NCBI RefSeq assembly: GCF_002099425.1
Contig: NW_018344260.1
Coordinates: 664,501 to 728,500 of the forward strand
Length of the DNA: 64,000 nt
Source of the DNA: Phascolarctos cinereus
Lineage: Eukaryota > Chordata > Mammalia > Diprotodontia > Phascolarctidae
Direction: 5' to 3'
Part shown: piece after piece, positions 41,656-52,496 of the stretch
How the letters are laid out: each line of letters opens with the position of its first letter
Position numbering within the stretch: position 1 is the first letter of the stretch
The notes under the pieces: generated by a model
What the model was told of the DNA's origin: nothing
Database searches by the model: none
The model's input: only the letters and a program-made list of their open reading frames with translations
Position numbers and translations under genes: made by a program

Positions 41656-41756
41656 ACTTTCCTCAATTAGATCTAACAGACATTTTTTCTGTATCTAGTA
41701 TATTTAAGCATAGAGGTTGTATTGTTTTTTTATCTTTGTATCAGCAGAGCCTGTGA

Positions 41757-41905
41757 GGGGGCAAGGCATTGTGGAAAGAGTATTAGACCCAGAGTCAGGA
41801 GAGATGTGGGTTCAAATCCTACATCCAATACTTACTAGCGATATGACCATGGCCAATTCAATTAGCTTGCCAAAGTCTCACGTAGCTCAGCTTATAAATG
41901 GTTTG
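41757..41905 (+). mobile_element. MIR-family SINE
   Basis: Sense: 'ggcattgtggaaagagtatt', GAGTCAGGAGAGATGTGGGT, 'acttactagcgatatgacc'. The 3' half is unclear. Confidence 0.7.
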
Positions 41906-42469
41906 CATTCTTTGGCCATGGAGTAATCACACTGATGAAATTCGAGATTGTCAATGTATTCCTGAAGCCTAACAGAGAATTTTGCACATAGTCAGTATTT
42001 TATAAATATCTGTTTACATGACAGAGGATGTGAGTATTCTGGGCATACCCTATATGGTGCTGAAGCTGTATTCAGACACACCTAGCCACTTCCTTTTGCT
42101 TTCTACAAACCGAAAGAAAAGCAGGCTGTCACTTAACTCATCTACTAGGAAGTGTAACATAATTTATCCACCAGTGGCATTGTATTCCATCCTTGGTTGA
42201 GGCTGGGGAGGGGCTGGGGGGGGGAATGATGATGGACTAAAGGATTATTCTCTCCAAAATTCACCTGAAAAATTCTTACCCCCTAACTTCTGTAGGGTTG
42301 ATTTGGTTTTGTTGCCTTCACTAGTTGAATTCAAAATTCAATCTGGGGCAAAAGAAGATGAGGATTAATTAATTAAATTAATTAATTAAAATCCTATGTG
42401 GCTCCACCCTCACCCCACGGGGGAAGAATTTCCTGTGAGTGACCTCATTCACAGAAATTAGACAACTTC
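41906..42469. other. No gene recognised; short L2-like tail, (TTAA)n
   Basis: 'aattttgcacatagtcagta' and TTTATAAATATCTGTT (about 41978-42015) resemble a short L2 tail. An AATTAATTAATT palindromic tract lies at 42364-42391 and a G-run near 42217. Confidence 0.4.
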
Positions 42470-42685
42470 AAGCATTGTGGCTTAATGGATAGAACACTGG
42501 ACTAGAACAATGGATAGAATCAGGAAGACCTGGATTTGAATTACATCTCAGATATTCAATAGCAATATGACTCTGGGTAAGTCACTTAAGCTCTATGTGC
42601 CCCAGTTTTCTTATCTATAAAATGAGGGAGTTGGACTCAGTGGTATCTAAGGTCCTTTAAGTCTGTAAGTCTACGGTCCTCTGAA
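42470..42685 (+). mobile_element. MIR3-type CORE-SINE
   Basis: Sense: 'cattgtggcttaatggatag', TGACTCTGGGTAAGTCACTT and GAGTTGGACTCAGTGGTATC (L3-like tail). The head carries a partial internal duplication ('atggatagaacac...atggatagaatc'). Confidence 0.82.
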
Positions 42686-43235
42686 TTTTTATTGGCCATG
42701 GGTTTTTTTTTCAATTGAAACACAGGTAAATGTGTTATAGACTCCCCTCTTAATCTCATCCCCTTCTCCCTGTGTCTGTCAGTGACAAAGGAAGAAGTGG
42801 CAAGGAAGAGATTTCAAGTTCAAAATTCAATAAGTTGGGCAAGCATTCAGACCCAAGAGGGTAGAGGAGGTAGTAAGCATTCAGATCAAATGATGGAGGG
42901 GCACTGAGGAGTGAGGTAGAAAAGCTGGTGGCACTTCCCACTCCATCTCATTTAGGCTAAGTGGTTTTTAGCTCAGTTTCCAGCCTTGTCCATCTCCTCC
43001 AATCAGGTTCCAGCTCTATTCATCCTGAATCCAACTTCACATCCCTGACTGGCCATCCCCCTTTCCAGTATCAGTCTCATTCTACCCAACTTGGGCTGCA
43101 ATGTCAGTGGAGGAGGGGGTGAGGAAGAAGAGGAGGAAGAGTGATGTAGAGCCCCAAGGCCTTCTTGCTCCTACCAGGTCTTATAGTCTCTCAGGGCTAT
43201 AAGTCCCTGACACAATGAATTAAATTGAATCAAAC
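42686..43235. other. No gene or repeat recognised
   Basis: Purine-rich GGAGGAGG patch near 43110-43140, otherwise unremarkable. Confidence 0.35.
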
Positions 43236-43430
43236 TATAAAGGATTGTGCTAGGTACCAAGAGTGCAAAGATACATTCCTGGCCCTCTAGTATATGTTTT
43301 CTGTCACTTACTACTGTAAGCTCTGTGAGGGTAGGGATTATCTCTGCTGCTTCTTTTCAGCAACAGCACTTAGAAAAATTAGGCATTTAAGATTCATCGA
43401 ATACATGAATTATTTGGTTAATTGATTGAT
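43236..43430. mobile_element. L2 LINE tail pieces, both orientations
   Basis: 43236-43290 is an antisense L2 piece (TTGTGCTAGGTACCAAGAGT). 43300-43430 is a sense tail (CTACTGTAAGCTCTGTGAGG, 'gtagggattatctctgc'). Confidence 0.55.
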
Positions 43431-44485
43431 TTACCATGAGAAAAAAGATTATTGAAGACCACTTTACCTAGACTTCTCTTTCCATTCCAGAGGTTGAAGC
43501 AGGTGCTGACCTTTCTCCAAATGGATAATACGATAATATCCTGATTGGTCACCTGTCATTTTTAACTTGGTTTCATCCTTGAACATGACCTTGTTACTTT
43601 AACAAATAGAGCCAGAGATTCTTCCACCATAAAAATTTCAGTTGACCCCAGAAGTAAAGGATAACAAACAAACTCCAGTATAAATTCCCCCTAGCTACTG
43701 GAAAAGACATTAAAGGTAACTTATCAATTAGCTCCTTTTTCTTCCAGTAAATCACCTCTAGTGTCATCTGACCCTGACCAGCTAACATTTCTGTAACCTA
43801 TTTGCCACAATGCTCTTATTGAATGGCTTCTAGTTGCCCTAAATTTGGAGATTTTAATCTCTTATATTAAGGCAGTGGTTCCTAGTAATTCGCTGAATCC
43901 ATTTTTATTGGCTTTGTAAATCAGAGTTCCCCATGTCAATGGCCATGGCCAGGGAGAGAGGCGTTTGTCTGTGAAATTGGCTGGACACAGACCATTGACT
44001 ACAATGATAACAAGTGATTTGCGGAGCTGGATGGACAAGCCACTCGCACTAAGCAGATTAAAATATAACAAAATAAAAAGTTTTATTACCAGGAAAACTG
44101 TCAAAGGGAAATGGTATGTTTGGGGATAAAGGAAAGAAACCAAACTAATTCTAAGCCTGGAAGAAAGATCTAAAAAGCATTTTGTTTCCTCTTCACTCAG
44201 GCAAAGAAGTGGCTAGTTTAAGAAAATGAAACCTATTTGGGGAGAGAAAAAAAAAGAAAGAAAAAATGTAACAAAGCCAAGATGCATTTCTCCATCTTTC
44301 TTTGTCCTAGTCCATAGTAACCACACCTTTATTTCCCTGCCTTTCAGAGAAATCAAAAGCTAGGAGTGCTTCTTTAGAGTCAGTATCTAAGTACCGGTCA
44401 CTGACAAAATCAGAGAACTTCCCAAAAAAGGGAGAAAACACCATTTCAAACAATATCAACTAGGGTTGTGTCCTTCTCTCTCCAG
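43431..44485. other. 1 kb without recognised gene or repeat
   Basis: Frames of 64 and 93 codons on the minus strand have no domain. Confidence 0.35.
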
Positions 44486-44489
44486 AACC

Positions 44490-44660
44490 ATTGAATATCA
44501 GAGTTGGAAGGGTCCTCGGAAGCCATCTAATACAACCCACATCTGAACAAGGATCCCTCTTCAACATTCCCATCCTGCTCATCTGGTCTCTGTTTAAAGA
44601 CCTTCAGGGATGAAGAAACCACTTATCAGAAAGGTTGTAGAAGACATTCTTATATCACCT
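44490..44660 (-). mobile_element. L3/CR1 LINE 3' end
   Basis: Antisense: TCAGAGTTGGAAGGGTCCTC, 'gccatctaatacaaccca', AAGGATCCCTCTTCAACATT and 'gtctctgtttaaagacctt', matching the reverse complement of the L3 3' end at 14.1-14.3 kb. Confidence 0.82.
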
Positions 44661-45183
44661 GAGGAGTTCAAGTAGAAAGCTTCTGAATTCCTTTCAATAT
44701 AGAAATTCCATATTTTTAAATGGGGAGGAGGAAGGGAGGGTTGTTTATCTAACTGGTGTCCCAGGACACACCACCTCTCTTCCACCACCATGCCTCTAGG
44801 TTGAGAGGTTGGGTGCCATGGTGGAGATTGACCAAAAAGAGTCATTTTCTCCTTTGGCCTCATCAAGGTCCCCTATCTACAGTTTATTCTAAGAAAATCT
44901 TCAGAATAAAACGTAAGTATAGATCATATCTAGGTTTCCCAAATGTAGATTAAAGAGGTCCCCGATCCCATATAAGCACTTAAATCACTAAGTACATATC
45001 AGGTAGGATAGTCTTTATTTCACCCCAAAGAAAATGCAGACGACACAAAGGACTCACAGCACTTGTAAACAGATTCAGACAACACATAAGACACCCAAAG
45101 GATTATCAGAAGCTCATGAGCAGTACAGAAAATACATAGAGAGCACTAAAATATTACATAATCTCCCTTAAGAAGGGAACAGA
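44661..45183. other. Unassigned
   Basis: Contains TCTTTATTTCACC near 45012, an antisense AATAAA-like motif. Possibly the start of an old LTR-like or other retroposed unit, not resolved. Confidence 0.3.
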
Positions 45184-45432
45184 GGGGCAGTTAGGTGGTG
45201 CAGTGGATAGAGCACCGGCCCTGAAGTCAGGAGTACCTGAGTTCAGATGCATCCTCAGATGTTTATTGGCTATGTGACCCTGAGCAAGTCACTTAACCCT
45301 GTTTGCTTCAGTTCCTCATCTGTAAAATGATCTGGAGAAGGAAACAGCAAACCACTCCAGTATCTTTGCCAAGAAAACCCCAAATGGGGTTACAAAGAGT
45401 CAGATATAACTGAAAGAAATGAAGAATAACAA
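45184..45432 (+). mobile_element. MAR1-type SINE
   Basis: Full-length sense copy: GGGGCAGTTAGGTGGTGCAG, 'gttcagatgcatcctcag', CCACTCCAGTATCTTTGCCA, GGGGTTACAAAGAGTCAGAT. Its tail runs into (GT)n. Confidence 0.95.
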
Positions 45433-45436
45433 TATG

Positions 45437-45438
45437 CA

Positions 45439-45470
<32 letters not shown>
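45437..45470. repeat. (GT)n microsatellite at MAR1 tail
   Basis: About 14 GT units plus a GCGT interruption. Confidence 0.93.
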
Positions 45471-46699
45471 GACACACATCTGGAACATCTAGAAGTGTGC
45501 AATAAGCTCAACCCAGAACTGAAGGAGAGGAATGGCACAGACTAGACTTTCTTTGAGAAATTACATAGTCTCCCCGACAGAATAACTTTGCTTCCCTTGA
45601 GTCTGGTGTCCAAAGATCTGACTCTCACTAGAGTGAGATAAGCAAGACAGACTATCCATACCACGCTTGTTTGAGGATTTGATCACACACTGAATGTGAG
45701 CAGCTACTCCCCAAATTTCATTTAAAGCATCTGATCTTTGAGGGAGACAATGTAGCTGCCATGGTAGCAGTACATTCTGCCAGATTCCCTAGGTGCTATT
45801 CCTGTATTAAGTTAACCCATGGGAAAGCAAGGACATAGAACATATTGTCAGCCCCTCATAGAAATGCCTTCCCCATATTATATTTTAACTTTAACTTCAG
45901 AAGGATGGATATAAGAACCCAATAGTTACATGGCATCCCTGTGTCTTTCACAAGGGCAGAACTGAGGTATTGGTCCACACAATAGCTAATATGTAGGCAT
46001 GCATGCATGTAGTTGGAGAGAAATTAATATTATAATATATTAATTACTAATTATTAATTTGTGATCCATCTTTTTCCTCTTATTTTTGTCAAGATGCACT
46101 CCTGAAAAGGGCATGACTAAGTGATATGATTACTTCTAGCTCCCAAGGCACCTGCTCATTAACTAGCATGGGCTGGGCACCACTCAAATAGGAGCCTGGC
46201 TTTTGTATCTCAAAGGCAGAAGCTAGACTGGCTTGGTTCTCACCACCAAAAGTTACAAGAGCCACTCATGTGACTTTGATCCCTTCATTAGAGTTTGGGG
46301 TAACCTAGCTTCTGAAGGAAAAAAAAAAACTTCCAGAGAGGTCTGGAAGTGGCTTCCCCTGCCCAGAGTGCTGAAGGCTCCTGAGTCTTTGGATCAAGCC
46401 ACTATCTCAGCAGTAAGAGCTGAAAATTTTCTAGCCCATCTCCTCGTTAAATGTTCACCAATCAGGATCAAGCTTCACTTGTCATGGGAGTTCCCTATCA
46501 GAAGAAACACACCTGATTTAAGGTATTTCAGAATTTCCCTCATGGTCTTTGGTTACTGGGAGAAACTGCTGATCATAAATTTATTGATTACTGGCTAGCC
46601 TACTTAATAAATTGATTATTAATACACAGGAACTTTGTCCCTCAGAGTTTTTACTCTCAACAATAGTACGTGTATATATTACATATATTCATACTGGCT
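45471..46699. other. 1.2 kb unassigned
   Basis: AT-palindromic patch at 46025-46060. A 121-codon frame (46233-46598) has no domain, and its base composition does not differ from the flanks. A diverged LTR-like unit cannot be excluded. Confidence 0.35.
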
Positions 46700-46980
46700 T
46701 TTTATTGTATTATTTATAATAGCAAGTAGTTACATAGAACTTTAAGGTTTGCAAAGTACTTTCCAAACATCTCATTCTATCCTTGCAACAAACCTAGGAA
46801 ATGGTGCCATTATTATTCCATTTTGTGATCGAGGATACTGAGGCAGATAGGTTAAGTGATTTGCCCAAGGGTCACACAACTGGTAAGTTGTGTTTTTTCA
46901 AAATCCTTTGATGCAGTATTTGAACTCAGGTCTTTTTGACTCTAAATCCAACGTTGTATTCGTTGTCACCAACCCGCCTC
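46700..46980 (-). mobile_element. THER1/MIR-class CORE-SINE
   Basis: Antisense: CTTTAAGGTTTGCAAAGTAC, 'atccttgcaacaaacctagg', AGGCAGATAGGTTAAGTGAT and 'gtatttgaactcaggtc'. A ~25-bp insertion with a T-run separates core and head. Confidence 0.88.
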
Positions 46981-47054
46981 AAGTGAATGGCTTTTAGATG
47001 AAGAGCTGCGTAATGAATCCTTGCTTGGTGAATTTTGGAAATGCCAATTAATCA

Positions 47055-47720
47055 AATCAAGAAACAAATTTATTAAGTGTTTACTATATGCCAGATGTTG
47101 TATTAGCCAGACACTGGGGATATAAATAGACAAACAAAAATCAGCCCCCATTCACAAACATCTTATATTCTAATGGGGAGAACACACAAGTATGTAACAC
47201 ACACATACATAGTAGAGAGAAGTCAACCTTAAAGAGGAGGCACTAGCTGCTAATGGGACCTGGCAAGATCTCCCTCAGAAAGTGATACTTGAGTTGCACC
47301 ATGAAGGATGCCAGGAACATTAGGGATCATATAAGGAAAAAAAAAAGCATTCCAAGCATAGAGGGCAATCAGTGTAAAGGTATTGAAATTGGGTATGGAG
47401 AATCATGTGTAAGGAAGAATAAGTAGACCAGTATTGTCATTGTTCAGTCTCGTCCACTTCTTCATGACTGCATTTGGGGTTTTCTTAGCAAAGATACTGG
47501 AGGGGTTTGCCACTTCCTTCTCCAGCTCATTTTATAGATAAGGAAACTGAGGCAAACAGGGCTAAGTGACTTGCCCAGGGTCACACAGCTGGTAAGTGTC
47601 TGAGGTCAGATTTGAGCTCAGGAAGATGAGTCTTCCTGACTCCAGGCCCTGCGCTCTGTGCACTATGGCACCATCTAGCTGCCCGAAGACCATTATAGCT
47701 ACAATGCGTGGAAAGGAGCA
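47055..47720 (-). mobile_element. L2 LINE 3' region split by MAR1
   Basis: Antisense L2 at 47055-47437 (ACAAATTTATTAAGTGTTTA, CATCTTATATTCTAATGGGG, 'gcattccaagcatagaggg') and a short continuation after the SINE (GACCATTATAGCTACAATGC). Confidence 0.82.
47438..47684 (-). mobile_element. MAR1-type SINE
   Basis: Antisense full-length copy: TTGTTCAGTCTCGTCCACTT, GGTTTTCTTAGCAAAGATAC, CTTGCCCAGGGTCACACAGC and CACCATCTAGCTGCCC. Confidence 0.95.
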
Positions 47721-47859
47721 GTGTCCCTGTTTGTTTATGTAGATGAATGAATATACTTCCTGCTCTCAGAAACGGAGAAAGTCTCCAATTCTGCATATTT
47801 CCCAGAGCAGCCAGGAAACAGAGAGCAGAATGTATTGCCCCACTGTAGCAATTGACTCA

Positions 47860-48045
47860 GTTCTGGGGGCTGAGAGCACTTATGCCTTCTGCTCCTTTTC
47901 CACAGACTCGGTTTTCATTTATGTTTAAATGATGTATTGTACCTTTACACTGTGTGTTAATCTGTAATCTGCCTCGAGTTCTTTCAGGAGCAGGAGAGAA
48001 ATAAATCGAAAATAAATAAATGAAAATAAATAAAAATGCACTTCC
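47860..48045 (+). other. Possible ancient retroposon 3' end
   Basis: 'taatctgtaatctgcctcg', AGTTCTTTCAGGAGCAGGAG and an AAATAAATAAATG tail resemble the 'cctcgagtcc-tt-ggag...ataaataaata' 3' ends common in amniote retroposons. Resemblance only; family not established. Confidence 0.3.
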
Positions 48046-48334
48046 CCATTCTGAACTATAATTATTGGAAAGAAAAGCAGAGGAACAAAACATCTGGCCT
48101 TGTAGTTGAGGAGAAATAGCTTGAGTTTTAATGTTTTCCCCTGGAGGCCTATTTGGGAATGAAGTTCCACTTTCATACCAAGACTCTGGCTGTGTTTGTG
48201 CCAGCAAACTGAATGGCTAGCTCCTCCACCATGACTGCTTTCTGAGCAACAGTTGTGTCTTGCCACATGATTGCCAGTGATCCAGCAATACTCAAAGTCC
48301 CCGGGTTTTTATTCCCACATGGACTCTCATGAAA

Positions 48335-48445
48335 CCAAAGTTACTTACCCAAAGTCACATAGCTATTAAAGTGTTGGTAGAGGGATTTGAACCCAGATTT
48401 TCTTGAGTCTAACATTCTATCCACCATGCAACAGCACCTTACATA
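48335..48445 (-). mobile_element. MIR3/MIR SINE fragment
   Basis: Antisense: CTTACCCAAAGTCACATAGC, GGGATTTGAACCCAGATTTT, 'cattctatccaccatgcaac'. Confidence 0.8.
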
Positions 48446-48452
48446 TAGAGGT

Positions 48453-48650
48453 AGGCTGGGAAATGCTTAACAGCTAGTTTTCCAGAAAAAAAAAATGTGC
48501 ATGTGACTTTTTAAAAATTACTGACATTTTCCCCATCACTTAAGCCTAAACAATCAACAAGACAGTAAGTCAAGCCCTGATTTGTAGAACTTGCTGATTT
48601 CTGAGTCATAAATAAAATTTTCACACTGAAATTTTAGCAATCATTTCTCT
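48453..48650 (+). repeat. Unclassified dispersed repeat B, copy 2
   Basis: Aligns with 14311-14520 on the same strand: 'gctgggaaatgcttaacag', 'tagttttcc' plus A-run, CAATCAACAAGACAGTAAGT, AAGCCCTGATTTGTAGAACT. Confidence 0.6.
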
Positions 48651-48892
48651 TGAGCAGGGATGAGTTGGCTTCAGCACATTCCTGGTCTAGAAGTCACAGA
48701 CACTACGAAGGAGAGCTTTAAAATTCCTAACATTTATAGGTCACTTATTGACATTTATAGATAGGACTGGCCCTGGACAACACTATGAAATCATAAGAAG
48801 TCACATTGGTATAATACTTCATGAGAGTGAGAACTATGTCGTATTAAATATTTTCATTTCCTTCAGCAGAGTCTTAATAAGTGCTTATTATG

Positions 48893-49142
48893 GGCAGCTA
48901 GGTGGTACAATGGTTAGAGAGAGAGGCCTGAAATCAGGAAGACTCATCTTCCTGCGTTCAAATCTGACCTCAGAACCTATTAGTCAGATGAACCTGGGCG
49001 AGTCACTTAACCCTGTTTGCTCAGTTTCCTCATTTGTAAAACATTCTGGAGGAGGAGGTAGCAAACCACTCCAGTATCTTTGCCAAGAGAATCCTAAATG
49101 GGGTTACAAAGAGTTGGATATGACTGAAATGACTCAACAGCA
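48893..49142 (+). mobile_element. MAR1-type SINE in an L2 tail
   Basis: Full-length sense copy: GGGCAGCTAGGTGGTACAAT, CATTCTGGAGGAGGAGGTAG, CACTCCAGTATCTTTGCCAA and GGGTTACAAAGAGTTGGATA. Flanks 'taataagtgcttatt' and 'agaagtatttattg' look like a diverged target duplication inside an L2 tail. Confidence 0.95.
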
Positions 49143-49204
49143 AGAAGTATTTATTGAGGTTTTTTGTTATTTGAATTGAAATCTCTCTCCTTGCCTGCCT
49201 TTTC

Positions 49205-49378
49205 ATAGGATCTAAAAGTGAAATGGACCTCAGAGAAACCCTTAATTTAAACAGAAGCTCATAAAGGGTAGATGAACTGCAAGAGGTCATGCACATAGTA
49301 AGTAGCAGAGACAGGTTTTGAACCCAGACCTTTTGACTCCAAATTCGGTGCTCTTTCCACTAAACCACACTGCTGTTG
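49205..49378 (-). mobile_element. MIR3-type CORE-SINE
   Basis: Antisense: 'aagtgaaatggacctcagag', 'aagaggtcatgcacatag', 'aggttttgaacccagacc', CTCTTTCCACTAAACCACAC. Confidence 0.8.
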
Positions 49379-49379
49379 G

Positions 49380-49505
49380 TCCTAGTTCTGCCTTTTTCTG
49401 TGGCATAGGTTCAGTGGGATCCTCAGTTTCCACATCTGAAAATGAGGGCGTTGGAGTAAATGACCTCTACAGACCCTTCCAGCTCTTCAATCCTGTGTTC
49501 TGATG
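49380..49505 (+). mobile_element. MIR3-type CORE-SINE, head-to-head with previous
   Basis: Sense, internally shortened: 'cagtttccacatctgaaaat', GAGGGCGTTGGAGTAAATGA and CCCTTCCAGCTCTTCAATCC. Confidence 0.8.
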
Positions 49506-49879
49506 TTTCTAATTCTAGATGTAAAGTTCTAAACATTTTAGCTTCACTAAGTCATCTTTGGAGCATAACGTGATTTCCCAAGAAAGTTCCCATTACTGAC
49601 CGTGGTATTTCCTATTATAAATTATTGCAATCTATGTATGAGAAGTCCCTGTAATATATCATTATCCTGAAAGATCATATCAATCTTGGTGCTCACACTT
49701 CTTCAGAATCCTCTTCTCTGGGACAGTCCTCTGAGTAAAGGGTGGAGTAGAGAGGTCTTCTCCAAATCTTCTCTTTAGGAAGGCTCCCAACCTAGCCATC
49801 ATTTCATTTCCCACCCAGCCACACTCCTTTGGACTTCATCATGTTCCCATGCTAGGTACTTTCTCCCATCGCTCCAATT

Positions 49880-49985
49880 TTCAACTTCCTTTTTTTGTGA
49901 CTGCTTCTCCCACTAGAATATAAGTTCTTTGTAGGAAAGGACTGGTATATAGTAGGTGCTTAATGAATGTTCTTTGATTATTAAT
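49880..49985 (+). mobile_element. L2 LINE 3' end
   Basis: Sense: 'cccactagaatataagttc', 'ggaaaggactggtatatag' and TAGGTGCTTAATGAATGTTC. Confidence 0.75.
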
Positions 49986-50087
49986 GACTAAATGGATTTT
50001 CTGGTACAAAAAAAATCCCATGTTAAGAGATGGACCTGAGTTCAAATCTCAACTCCAGTAACTGTGTGACCATGATATCACTGTCAA

Positions 50088-50160
50088 AACCTCCAACTAT
50101 GTGTAATTAAAATCTCTTAAAATAAAACCTCCAAACTATGTGTAATTAAAATCTCTTAAG
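50088..50160. repeat. Tandem duplication, ~38-bp unit x2
   Basis: The unit AAAACCTCCAACTATGTGTA...AAATCTCTTAA occurs twice back to back with only one or two differences, so it is probably recent. Confidence 0.9.
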
Positions 50161-50207
50161 AGATAGAGATGTAGCAGAAGAATCAAAACCACACAAGAAC
50201 TGTCAGT

Positions 50208-50440
50208 CAATAAGCATTTATTAAGCACCAACTGTGCTGGGGATACAAAGAAAGGCTCCTGCCTCCAGGAGCTCACAATCTGGTGAGAGAGACAATATGC
50301 AAACAACCATGTACAAACAAGCTATGTGCAGGATAAACAGGAAGTAATCAACAGAGAAAAGGCACTAGAATCAAGAACAGGGTGAAGAAATTATCGAGTT
50401 AATGAATGAATGCAGAAAACATTTCAGTACTTACTATCAA
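50208..50440 (-). mobile_element. L2 LINE 3' ends
   Basis: Antisense: CAATAAGCATTTATTAAGCA, 'ctgcctccaggagctcac', GCAAACAACCATGTACAAAC, 'gaaaaggcactagaatcaag'. A second L2 start at 50400-50440 is interrupted by MAR1 and resumes with AAGCACTCTGCTAAGG after 50690. Confidence 0.85.
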
Positions 50441-50690
50441 GAGCGGGGTGGTGAAGTGCTTAAAGCACCTGCCCTGGAGTTGGAAAGACTCCTCTTCCTG
50501 AGTTCAAATCTGGCCTCAGACACTTACTATCCATGTGACCCTGGACAAGTCACTTAACCCTGTTTGCTTCAGTTTCCTCATCTGTAAAATGAACTGGAGA
50601 AGGGAATACCAAACCCCTCCAATATATTTGTTAAGAAAACCCCAAATAGGGTTATGAAGAATTGGAAAGAGCTGAACAACAGTAACCAAG
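50441..50690 (+). mobile_element. MAR1-type SINE
   Basis: Sense full-length copy with a diverged head ('aagagcggggtggtgaagtg'), then TTCAAATCTGGCCTCAGACA, TGAACTGGAGAAGGGAATAC and 'ggaaagagctgaacaacag'. Confidence 0.93.
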
Positions 50691-50704
50691 CACTCTGCTA
50701 AGGA

Positions 50705-50935
50705 TGAAATACTTATCATCTACATTGTTCTATCTGCTACTGGAGTTGTTTCAAAGATGTTTTCAGTGAACCTACAGATAATTTTACATCCCAACATTTT
50801 TATCCAATTACAAAAAAAAAATCATTTTGTCTACCTACCAGACATCAAAGAATAAAGAATAATAATAGGCTAGAAAGTTGTCCTTTTCTGAACTTCATTC
50901 ATAAGATGAGAAAAACAATAACAACAATATTTTCA
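50705..50935 (+). mobile_element. Dong-R4 LINE 3' end, second copy
   Basis: Translation gives VLSATGVVSKMFSVNLQIIL, NIFIQL and HFVYLPD. These correspond to LTGVVPNWFSGSL, TYIQL and SVFHMYNS at the end of the 19.7-22.1 kb element and to the C-terminus of Dong/R4 ORFs. Only the last ~75 codons and 3' flank are present. Confidence 0.7.
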
Positions 50936-51176
50936 AGGGCCTGATTGACCTATACCAGCACCATCCCATAACTTGGCCCTTAAGGGTTTGAATCAACAAG
51001 GCTGGGAGACCAAACACCGGAATGCAAGGAGGTGACTACAACTGGCCATCAATCCATCTCCTCCCAACTCCGCATTCGTATTACAACTACCACACTTGCT
51101 TCCCAAATGATGAACTTTCGGGCAATCAAAACTTGCTAAGGATTCCATTAGATGTGCCCATTCTTCACTGCCAAGT
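50936..51176. other. No gene or repeat recognised
   Basis: No assignable signature. Confidence 0.35.
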
Positions 51177-51187
51177 AGGGAGGAAGT

Positions 51188-51438
51188 GTTGTTTTTTAAT
51201 TAGTTTCAGTTATGTCTGACTCTTCATGATTCCATTCGGGGTTTTCTTGGCAAAGATACTGGAGTGGCATGGCATTTCCTTCTCTAGATCATTTTTACAG
51301 ATGAGAAGACTAAGGCAAACAGAGTTAAGTGACTTACACAGGGTCACACAGCTAATAAGTTTCCAAGACCAGATTTGAACTCAGGTCTTCTTGACTCCAG
51401 GCCTAGCACTCTATCCATGGTGCCACCTAGCTTCCCAT
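51188..51438 (-). mobile_element. MAR1-type SINE
   Basis: Antisense full-length copy: TCAGTTATGTCTGACTCTTC, GGGGTTTTCTTGGCAAAGAT, GTTAAGTGACTTACACAGGG, GGTGCCACCTAGCTTCCC. Target duplication AGGGAGGAAGT (51177-51187) / AGGCAGGAAGT (51439-51449), 10 of 11. Confidence 0.96.
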
Positions 51439-51449
51439 AGGCAGGAAGT

Positions 51450-52149
51450 AAAAATACCTAAAGCAATGCCACCTTGGAAGTAAGCTGCTTTGGCATCTGT
51501 TGCTTGCCCTTTGCTAGCATACAGGCAAATGCCAAACAGAGATAATATGTAAGAGCCTTGAAGTTTAATAAAAGACAACTATTTTAAAATTTAAACATAT
51601 ATAGAATTACAGTTAGACAACATGTAGAAGTACACAGTTTCCAGCAAAGAAGTCTCAAGTCATAACCCATGGAAGCATCAGCTGTATGAGAGAGAAGATC
51701 AAGAATTGGGAAATTACTCCCAAGACCTTTCCTTTTATGACTGACAGAAGGCAATGACATTCTTTAAAATAATGTCAAACAAGGCCTAGAACCACTCTGA
51801 AAAACTTGCCCTGGAGAAATAAAGGCTAAGTTAGGAATGCCCCAGCCAAGAAGCATCTATTGCCCAGGACAAGTTCAAGCTCCAAATCAAGTCATAGAGA
51901 TTTACAAAAGAGAAAAGAGGAAGTGGTGGAGGGAGGGAAGCCCATTTCAAGATCAGATGAATTTGTCAATCCCTTCTCTTTCCAAACACCCCCAAAGCAG
52001 GTCATAGAAGTCTATCTCAAAGAATTTAGCACTATATCATCTCAACCATCCATAAATAGTTGTGATCTCACCAGCATGGAGAACTCCCAGTATGGGAACC
52101 CCTTCCTCACAGATACAAATTGTAATCTGTCTATAACTTAATCGATCTC
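51450..52149. other. No gene recognised
   Basis: The 93-codon frame at 51860-52141 is Ser/Lys-rich. It has no domain, no splice context and no recognised homology. Confidence 0.35.
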
Positions 52150-52295
52150 TATGCTATGGAGTTGACTAAGGCACATAAAAATAAAATGACTTCCCCAGAG
52201 TCACACGGCTAATGACTGTCAGAGGCAGGATTTGATCCAAGGACTTTCTTAATTCTAAGCCAAGAATTCTATTTGCTAAGCCATAGTGCCTCTAG
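52150..52295 (-). mobile_element. MIR-family SINE
   Basis: Antisense: TGACTTCCCCAGAGTCACAC, 'gtcagaggcaggatttgat', 'tctatttgctaagccatag'. Confidence 0.75.
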
Positions 52296-52496
52296 TATGT
52301 CAGGTACAGCACCTGTTATATGTTGTAGTTTATTACCAATGGTTATTCATATACATGGAGTGGCATAAGTGATAATAAATGTATGAGCAGAAAACAAGTT
52401 GGGTCAATCGTGTAACAAGAGCAAGGGATAATAAAACAGATAATAATATTTTAGTGTCAATATCAACAAAATATTAAAAGACCTAGAGCAGGTATT

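Noticed and set aside
41044-41666. Three long minus-strand frames (135-203 codons) of Tyr/Ile/Leu/His
   Set aside because: They are translations of a pentanucleotide satellite whose units lack stops; no protein signal beyond the repeat.
46233-46598. 121-codon plus-strand frame
   Set aside because: No domain, no biased codon use, and it spans an A-run; no support for coding.
44990-46660. Degenerate LTR retroelement
   Set aside because: A reversed AATAAA-like motif and unassigned text are not enough; no paired ends, primer-binding site or coding block seen.
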